Source of the DNA: Dehalococcoidia bacterium
Lineage (GTDB): Bacteria > Chloroflexota > Dehalococcoidia > Tepidiformales > Tepidiformaceae
Length of the DNA stretch: 5,061 nt
Assembly: GCA_023228745.1 (NCBI GenBank)
Contig: JALOAP010000260.1
Span: 1 to 5,061 of the forward strand
Direction: 5' to 3'
Of this stretch, positions 1 through 4,012 are shown piece after piece (within the stretch, counting starts at the first letter, position 1; every line of letters starts with the position of its first letter). Below the pieces are notes generated by a model that worked only from the letters and a program-made list of their open reading frames with translations, was not told where the DNA came from and made no database searches. The position numbers were made by a program, and so were the translations under genes.

Positions 1-1
1 G

Positions 2-298
2 CCACCGGTGGCGAACGTCCAGGGGCGCTACCTCTGGCTCGGGCAGCACCGCGGAGCGTTCGGGATGCCCAAAGGCTTCTCCTTCTTCGTCTGGCCACAC
101 AGCATCCGCGGGCTGAACGAGCGCGACGTGCTTGCGCCCCTGCGAGAACGGCTGCGGGCCACATCTTCGGACGGGAACGAGATGCTCGACAACGCCCTCG
201 ACACCCTGCGCTCGCTTGAGCTCACAGCGATCGCGAACGCAATTGTTGGGGTCGATGGCTGGGGCACGCTCTGGGCTCGCGCGAACGCAGCGAGCTAA
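2..298 (+). CDS. C-terminal part of an unrecognised protein (5' end outside window)
   Basis: This frame is open from the left edge of the window to a TAA at 296-298 and gives about 98 residues of a C-terminus. Codon third positions are strongly G/C, as in the confident genes nearby, so I take it as coding. An in-frame GTG at position 8 exists, but nothing upstream marks it as a start and the frame stays open before it (Pro-Pro), so the gene most likely begins outside the window. The visible part starts with an aromatic- and glycine-rich stretch (YLWLGQHRG, GFSFFVWPHS). A charged, helix-like segment follows (NERDVLAPLRERLRA), then an alanine-rich tail ending WARANAAS. I see no known motif, signal peptide or membrane segment and cannot name the family. 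It is followed by a 78-base gap before the pstS-like gene, which appears to have its own promoter. Confidence 0.6.
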   Translation, partial: PPVANVQGRYLWLGQHRGAFGMPKGFSFFVWPHSIRGLNERDVLAPLRERLRATSSDGNEMLDNALDTLRSLELTAIANAIVGVDGWGTLWARANAAS

Positions 299-299
299 T

Positions 300-334
300 T
301 GGCTGCTGGCCGATAGCTGTTGGCTGTTAGCGGC
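300..334. repeat. Degenerate tandem heptamer repeat, five units
   Basis: Just after the stop codon of the first gene the sequence reads as five consecutive 7-base units: TGGCTGC, TGGCCGA, TAGCTGT, TGGCTGT, TAGCGGC. The consensus is roughly T(G/A)GCTGT. All units share T at position 1 and GC at positions 3-4. The array is intergenic and ends about 30 bases before the putative pstS -10 box. Seven is not a multiple of three, so a coding constraint is unlikely. Function is unknown; it may be a slippage-derived intergenic repeat or a protein-binding array. Confidence 0.5.
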
Positions 335-364
335 GCGGGGCCTCGCCCGAACCGTGCGACGCGC

Positions 365-370
365 TACTGT
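365..370 (+). promoter_or_regulatory. Putative -10 box (TACTGT) for a leaderless pstS transcript
   Basis: TACTGT fits the TANNNT form of a -10 element and ends six bases before the GTG start at 377. Transcription would therefore begin at or next to the start codon. There is no Shine-Dalgarno before this GTG, which agrees with a leaderless message. No convincing -35 hexamer lies 16-19 bases upstream. Confidence 0.4.
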
Positions 371-376
371 TAGGCC

Positions 377-1339
377 GTGAACAACGTGCTCGCCCGCCCG
401 ATCGTGGCGGTCACCATTCTTGCCCTGCTCGCCTTCATCCCATTTCTCCTCGTGCGGGGTTGTGATTTCGACCGGCCCGACCAGGTGCGCATCGATGGCT
501 CGTCGACGGTCTACCCCATCGGCCAGGCACTCGCCGAAGAGTTCGCCCACGGGCGGCGCGTGCAGGTGAAGGTGGGCATCTCAGGGACGGGTGGCGGGTT
601 CGAAAAGTTCTGCCGGGGCGACATCGATATCGCCGCTGCCTCACGCGAGATCAAGGACTCGGAGACCGCAACGTGCGCCAGGCGCGGGGTAGAAGACATC
701 GTGGAGTTCCCGGTCGCCATCGACGCCCTCACGGTGCTGGTGAGCCAGCAAAACACCTTCCTCCAGTGCCTTACGGTCGACGAACTGGCGAATGTGTTTC
801 GCGCCGGCGGCGCTCAGCGCTGGAGCGACGTGCGCCCGGAATGGCCAGACCAGCGCATCAACGTGTATCACCCGGGCGCCGACTCCGGGACGTTCGACTA
901 CTTCGTCGAAGCGGTGCTCGATGTGGCCGGCGAAGGGTATTCGCACCGGACCGATGGCAACGCCTCCGAAGACGACAACATCATTGCCGTCGGTGTGCGC
1001 GAGGACGCGTATGGCATTGCGTATCTCGGCTTCGCCTACTACCGGGAGGCCGGGGAGAAGGTGCGCGCGGTAGCGATCGACAACGGCGCGGGTTGTGTGC
1101 TGCCGACGGTGGAGACCGCGGTCTCGGGGGAATACGAACCGCTTTCGCGCACGCTCTACGTCTACACGAGCGAGCAGCGGCTGCGGGAGGAGGAGACGCT
1201 GCGCGAGTTCTTCCGGTTCGCCTACGACGAGCTGCAGGAGGTGATCGAAGAAACGGGGTACATCAACCTCCCGCCCGGCGCACTTGCAGACGCGCGCGAG
1301 AAGCTCGCACAGGTAACTCCGGGCGAACCGGCGGAGTAG
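377..1339 (+). CDS. pstS: Phosphate ABC transporter substrate-binding protein, PstS family
   Basis: This is a PstS/SphX-type periplasmic-binding protein of 320 residues, expected to capture inorganic phosphate outside the membrane and deliver it to a PstCAB permease. Family motifs are clear: GSSTVYPI at residues 41-48, SGTGGGF at 69-75, ASR at 88-90 and DSGTFDYF at 169-176. In the family these serine/threonine, arginine and aspartate positions contact phosphate. Residues 8-26 form a hydrophobic export or anchor segment followed by RGC with Cys29. This could be a lipoprotein cysteine, but Arg at the -2 position departs from the usual lipobox. Cys79 and Cys100 might form a disulfide. The GTG start is chosen because the signal segment begins right after it and a TANNNT box lies just upstream. 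No pstC, pstA, pstB or phoU follows; the next gene is a zinc-ribbon membrane protein 38 bases downstream. Family assignment is firm. Phosphate as ligand is inferred, since sulfate- or tungstate-type relatives exist. Confidence 0.88.
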   Translation: MNNVLARPIVAVTILALLAFIPFLLVRGCDFDRPDQVRIDGSSTVYPIGQALAEEFAHGRRVQVKVGISGTGGGFEKFCRGDIDIAAASREIKDSETATCARRGVEDIVEFPVAIDALTVLVSQQNTFLQCLTVDELANVFRAGGAQRWSDVRPEWPDQRINVYHPGADSGTFDYFVEAVLDVAGEGYSHRTDGNASEDDNIIAVGVREDAYGIAYLGFAYYREAGEKVRAVAIDNGAGCVLPTVETAVSGEYEPLSRTLYVYTSEQRLREEETLREFFRFAYDELQEVIEETGYINLPPGALADAREKLAQVTPGEPAE

Positions 1340-1377
1340 TTCTTGCCCTCGCTGCAGTTCCCTGCTTCGCTAGAGCC

Positions 1378-1911
1378 GTGAACGATACGTCGGCCCCCGA
1401 TCGCTCCACGCCACGCGGCGATGCCGGGTACGAATCACCGTACCCCTACGTCGAGCGCCTGCAGGAGAAGATGGACGAGCGCATCGCGCGGCGCGTCCCT
1501 GTGAAGGGCCGGTTCTGCGGCTTCTGCTACGCGCGGCTGCGGGAAGCCGACACCACCTGCCCGTTCTGTGCCCACGACATCGACCGGGTGGGGACGGTGC
1601 AAGAGATCCCACAGGATGTGCTGCGCGCCTACCATGCGAAGCAGAAGATCGAAGCGCGCTGGGTCCACAGCGGGGCCTTCGTGGGCCTGCTGGTGGCGAT
1701 GGCGCTCTTTCTCTGGCTCGTGGTGTTCGTGCCGGGCTGGCTGGGGCACCCGGCGATTGCGTTTGCGGTGCTCATCGGCGGGGGGTACGTACTCGCCCAG
1801 CTCTTCGGCCCGATCTTCGCGGGACAGATCGGCTACCGGCGCGGCGCGCGCAAGCGCGACCAGCTCTGGTCGGAGCACCTCGCCCGCCGGGATGGGACGA
1901 GCACGCGCTAA
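1378..1911 (+). CDS. Small membrane protein with N-terminal zinc ribbon, function unknown
   Basis: This 177-residue protein is not a family I can name. Residues 1-45 are polar and charged, with a short helix-like stretch (YVERLQEKMDERIARR). A four-cysteine zinc ribbon follows: C47-x2-C50, ten residues, then C61-x2-C64 (FCGFC and CPFC). Two membrane segments follow, roughly residues 99-119 and 126-148, joined by a short PGWLGHP turn. The tail is strongly basic (RRGARKR, then LARR), so by the positive-inside rule both the ribbon and the tail face the cytoplasm. The GTG start is chosen because the same frame further upstream is only the shadow of pstS. It also shares the context TAG-(A)-GCCGTGAAC with the pstS start. 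There is no Shine-Dalgarno. An alternative ATG at 1471 has AGGAG only three bases away, and starting there would drop 31 residues. The 38-base gap after pstS suggests cotranscription, though a promoter of its own is possible. A role as a membrane-anchored adaptor is a guess. Confidence 0.75.
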   Translation: MNDTSAPDRSTPRGDAGYESPYPYVERLQEKMDERIARRVPVKGRFCGFCYARLREADTTCPFCAHDIDRVGTVQEIPQDVLRAYHAKQKIEARWVHSGAFVGLLVAMALFLWLVVFVPGWLGHPAIAFAVLIGGGYVLAQLFGPIFAGQIGYRRGARKRDQLWSEHLARRDGTSTR

Positions 1912-1998
1912 CCGCCTGCTCCCGACCTCGCCCCGCACAAAGCTATAGCGAATCGATAACTGGCCGGATGGGCAGCTTTCGGTCAACGGAAAGACCCG

Positions 1999-2004
1999 TA
2001 GAAT
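1999..2004 (+). promoter_or_regulatory. Putative -10 box (TAGAAT) for the M16 peptidase gene
   Basis: TAGAAT differs from the TATAAT consensus at one position. Transcription from it would start near 2011, giving a leader of about 30 bases that contains the AAGGAG at 2030-2035 before the TTG start at 2042. It overlaps the upstream in-frame ATG at 2003, which argues against that ATG being used. Confidence 0.4.
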
Positions 2005-2029
2005 GCCGACTCACCTCCACTGGCCCCAC

Positions 2030-2035
2030 AAGGAG
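2030..2035 (+). promoter_or_regulatory. Shine-Dalgarno AAGGAG that decides the M16 start
   Basis: AAGGAG ends six bases before TTG at 2042, an ideal spacing. It is the only strong Shine-Dalgarno seen at any start in this window. It favours translation from the TTG over the ATG at 2003, which has no ribosome binding site. Confidence 0.65.
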
Positions 2036-2041
2036 AGCTTC

Positions 2042-3316
2042 TTGGCCGTCACCTGGGAAACAACAACGCTGCCAAACGGACTGCGCATCGTGACTACGCC
2101 GATCCCGACCACGCAGGCCGCGTCGGTCAACCTGTTCGTCGGCGTTGGATCACGCTCCGAACCGCAGCGGCTTAATGGCATTACGCATTTCCTCGAGCAC
2201 ATGGTGTTCAAGGGCACCGAACGCCGTCCCGATGCCGTGATGATCGCGGAAGAGATCGAGGGCGCGGGCGGGACCCTCAACGCCTATACCAACAAAGAGT
2301 TCACCTGCTACTGGAACATCGTCCCTTTTGACCGGCTGGCGACGGCGCTCGATGTCACCGCCGATATGCTCCTCAATTCGAAGCTGGAGCAAGAGGAGAT
2401 CGATCGCGAACGGACGGTGGTGCAGCAGGAACTGAAGCGCAACCACGACAACCCGGGCGCGTGGGCCGGGCGCCTCATCGGTACCGCTGTCTATGGTCCC
2501 CAGCCACCGGGCTGGGATGTGGGCGGCACCATCGAGCTTGTGCAGGAGATGCAGCGCCCGGACTTCATCGACCACATTGGGCAGTGGTACCACCCGTCGA
2601 ACATGGTGCTGAGCGTTGCGGGAAACGTAACGCACGCCCAGGTGCTGAAACTCGCCGAACCCCTGTTTCGGGATGTGCCGCAGGGAGACATCCCGGACGT
2701 CCGGCCGTACGACCCGGACACCCAGGGGCCAACGGTGGCGATCGACTCCCGTCAGATCGACCAGTGCAGCCTCTACCTGGGAATGCCCATCTTTGGGCGA
2801 AGCGACCCGGACCGGTTCGCGCTACGCATCATGAACGACATCCTGGGTGCGGGTATGTCGTCCCGGCTCTTCCGCGAAGTGCGCGAACGGCGCGGCCTCG
2901 CCTATTCAGTCGCCTCTGGCTATGGCTTCCTTTCGGATGCGGGAGTGTTCACCATCTCCGCCGGGGTCAACCGCGACAAGCTGGCCGAGACGATCCGTGT
3001 CTGCCTCGAAGAAGCGACGCGTCTCTGCACAGAGGACGTGCCGGCCGATGAACTTCGGAAAGCGAAGGACCACTCGATCGGGCGCTTCCGCCTGTCGCTC
3101 GAAACCGCCCATTCGCTGGGCCAGCGCCACGGCGAGCTGATGATCACGCGTGGCGAAATCGAGACCATCGAGAGCGTCGTGGAGCAGATCGAGGCGATCA
3201 CGGCTGAGCAGGTGCAGGCGGTCGCCAAGCGGATCATGGTTGGCGGGCGCGTCCACTGTGCCGCAGTCGGCCCGAACCTGGACGAGGACGAGATCGCGAA
3301 CGCGCTGGCGCTGTAG
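2042..3316 (+). CDS. M16 family zinc metallopeptidase (pitrilysin/processing-peptidase type)
   Basis: This is a 424-residue M16 peptidase, the family of mitochondrial processing peptidase and Bacillus YmxG-type proteins. It likely degrades or processes peptides in the cytoplasm, since no signal peptide is visible. The inverted zinc motif HFLEH places zinc ligands at His49 and His53 and the catalytic base at Glu52, counted from the TTG. The third ligand is probably Glu130 in VVQQEL, 76 residues after His53, which is the family spacing. The C-terminal inactive half carries SSRLFREVRERRGLAYSV, the conserved region with the Arg/Tyr pair that binds substrate. The length fits single-subunit bacterial members, which usually work as homodimers. 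The TTG start has a strong Shine-Dalgarno and gives MAVTWETTTLPNGLR, matching where relatives begin. An ATG at 2003 would add 13 residues but overlaps a putative -10 box. The gene stands alone, without a paired inactive M16 partner, and its stop lies four bases from that of the convergent Uma2 gene. The specific substrate is unknown. Confidence 0.92.
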   Translation: MAVTWETTTLPNGLRIVTTPIPTTQAASVNLFVGVGSRSEPQRLNGITHFLEHMVFKGTERRPDAVMIAEEIEGAGGTLNAYTNKEFTCYWNIVPFDRLATALDVTADMLLNSKLEQEEIDRERTVVQQELKRNHDNPGAWAGRLIGTAVYGPQPPGWDVGGTIELVQEMQRPDFIDHIGQWYHPSNMVLSVAGNVTHAQVLKLAEPLFRDVPQGDIPDVRPYDPDTQGPTVAIDSRQIDQCSLYLGMPIFGRSDPDRFALRIMNDILGAGMSSRLFREVRERRGLAYSVASGYGFLSDAGVFTISAGVNRDKLAETIRVCLEEATRLCTEDVPADELRKAKDHSIGRFRLSLETAHSLGQRHGELMITRGEIETIESVVEQIEAITAEQVQAVAKRIMVGGRVHCAAVGPNLDEDEIANALAL

Positions 3317-3320
3317 GCCG

Positions 3321-3950
3321 CTAGGCGAGTGCCGCTAACACGGACTGGAGGTCGCCGACGAGCAGTGCCGGCACCGCCAGCCGCAGCCCGGGGAATTGAC
3401 GGCTCTCGATCATGCCGTGCTCGTCCGGGTCCAGCGTGGTGTATTCGCCGTCTTCAAGCACGAACCAGTCGAGCTTGTTCTCGTACTGCTGCCAGACGAC
3501 GTATTCGCGCACACCACCGCGGCGGTACGCGTCCTTCTTCACGTGCATGTCGTAGCTATAGCTGCTCGCTGCGATCTCCACGACGAGCTCGGGCGGCCCC
3601 TCGACACAGTCATCGACGGCGACCACCGACGTGCCGCGTTCGAGACGGCGCAAGAGGACATCGGGCTGCAAATCGTTCGGCCCGGGAAGCCGAACGGTCG
3701 CGTTGTCCAGTGCCTCCACGCCGGGACGCGAGGCCGCATAGGTTCCGATCCAGGTGGAGATTGCCAGGTGTGGGCGAGCATGCTGCCGCGAGACCGTCAC
3801 GTCGAGATACACCACGCGATCGATGAGCTCCGCGTTCTTGATTTCGGGGTGCAGGCTCCAGATGCGCTCGAACTCGTCGCGAGAGAGGATGTCCCCTGAT
3901 CGCAGTGGCGGTAGCTTTTCGCCTGGCCGAAGTCTCGTCGCCTGTGCCAT
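3321..3950 (-). CDS. Uma2 family protein (PD-(D/E)XK nuclease-like fold)
   Basis: This 209-residue protein matches the Uma2 family (formerly DUF820), which is expanded in Cyanobacteria, Chloroflexota and Deinococcota and has a restriction-endonuclease-like fold of uncertain role. Visible landmarks in order are LSRDEFERI (22-30), AELIDRVVYLD (40-50, Glu41), LQPDVLL (94-100, Asp97), PPELVVEIAASS (119-130, Glu125), then KK at 138-139 and YRRGGVREYVVW (142-153). The putative catalytic set is Glu41, Asp97, Glu125 and a lysine from the 138-139 pair. The position two residues after Glu125 is Ala, so the core lysine appears to have moved to the following helix, which is common in this family. The ATG at 3950 is chosen because TAGGAT lies six bases upstream of it on this strand. 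The AGGA within that box, seven bases from the ATG, could also serve as a weak Shine-Dalgarno. The gene is divergent from the kinase gene and convergent with the M16 gene. Family assignment is good; biological function is unknown. Confidence 0.88.
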   Translation of the reverse strand: MAQATRLRPGEKLPPLRSGDILSRDEFERIWSLHPEIKNAELIDRVVYLDVTVSRQHARPHLAISTWIGTYAASRPGVEALDNATVRLPGPNDLQPDVLLRRLERGTSVVAVDDCVEGPPELVVEIAASSYSYDMHVKKDAYRRGGVREYVVWQQYENKLDWFVLEDGEYTTLDPDEHGMIESRQFPGLRLAVPALLVGDLQSVLAALA

Positions 3951-3956
3951 GCGCCA

Positions 3957-3962
3957 ATCCTA
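3957..3962 (-). promoter_or_regulatory. Putative extended -10 box (TGG-TAGGAT) for the Uma2 gene
   Basis: On the minus strand TAGGAT ends six bases before the ATG at 3950 and is preceded by TGG, matching the TGN extension of an extended -10. This geometry implies a leaderless or nearly leaderless message. The alternative reading, AGGA as a weak Shine-Dalgarno, cannot be excluded. Confidence 0.4.
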
Positions 3963-3988
3963 CCATCGGGGTGGCCGCGAACGGTGGC

Positions 3989-4012
3989 GGAGGCGGTGGT
4001 ACAGTCGCCTCC
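3989..4012 (+). promoter_or_regulatory. Perfect 7-bp inverted repeat around the kinase -10 box (candidate operator)
   Basis: GGAGGCG at 3989-3995 is perfectly complementary to CGCCTCC at 4006-4012, with ten bases between the arms. The spacer contains TACAGT, the putative -10, and the right arm touches the ATG at 4013. As DNA, the site could bind a dimeric repressor that blocks the promoter. As RNA from a more upstream start, it would form a hairpin pairing GGAGG with CCTCC next to the start codon. GC-rich arms of this length can arise by chance. Confidence 0.4.
4000..4005 (+). promoter_or_regulatory. Putative extended -10 box (TGG-TACAGT) for the kinase gene
   Basis: TACAGT ends seven bases before the ATG at 4013 and is preceded by TGG, again an extended -10 form. 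The only Shine-Dalgarno-like GGAGG (3989-3993) is 19 bases from the ATG, too far to act directly, so a leaderless message is the simplest reading. No -35 consensus is visible. Confidence 0.45.

Larger units (their letters stand above)
1912..2041 (+). promoter_or_regulatory. Intergenic region upstream of the M16 peptidase
   Basis: This 130-base gap holds the AT-richest stretch of the window. It includes the 8-bp palindrome GCTATAGC (1942-1949) and ATCGAT (1952-1957). Two inverted repeats are visible: AAAGCT at 1939-1944 with AGCTTT at 1974-1979, and CTTTC at 1976-1980 with GAAAG at 1989-1993. TAGAAT at 1999-2004 is a good -10 candidate. No clear -35 hexamer lies 16-18 bases before it (best TTTCGG, 1977-1982). 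No T-tract terminator for the preceding gene is visible. The inverted repeats are short and could be chance. Confidence 0.35.

Noticed and set aside
338..348. GGGC-CTC-GCCC hairpin between the first gene and pstS, considered as a terminator.
   Set aside because: Four-base-pair stem and no T-tract; probably chance in a GC-rich gap.
1317..1345. CTCCG...CGGAG inverted repeat at the end of pstS followed by TTCTT, considered as an intrinsic terminator.
   Set aside because: The stem is only five base pairs with a ten-base loop, it lies within the coding sequence, and there is no real T-tract.
673..1377. Long open frame that would make the zinc-ribbon protein a 412-residue fusion starting at 673.
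   Set aside because: This part is an arginine-rich shadow of pstS in another frame. The real protein sequence with ribbon and membrane helices begins at about 1378.
1471..1473. ATG preceded by AGGAG as an alternative start for the zinc-ribbon protein.
   Set aside because: The spacing of three bases is too short for a good Shine-Dalgarno, and the AGGAG is explained by codons of the N-terminal helix. GTG 1378 keeps the upstream coding bias.
1435..1986. Minus-strand open frame of 183 codons.
   Set aside because: It lies opposite the zinc-ribbon gene, has no family motif, and is the kind of antisense frame expected in high-GC coding DNA.
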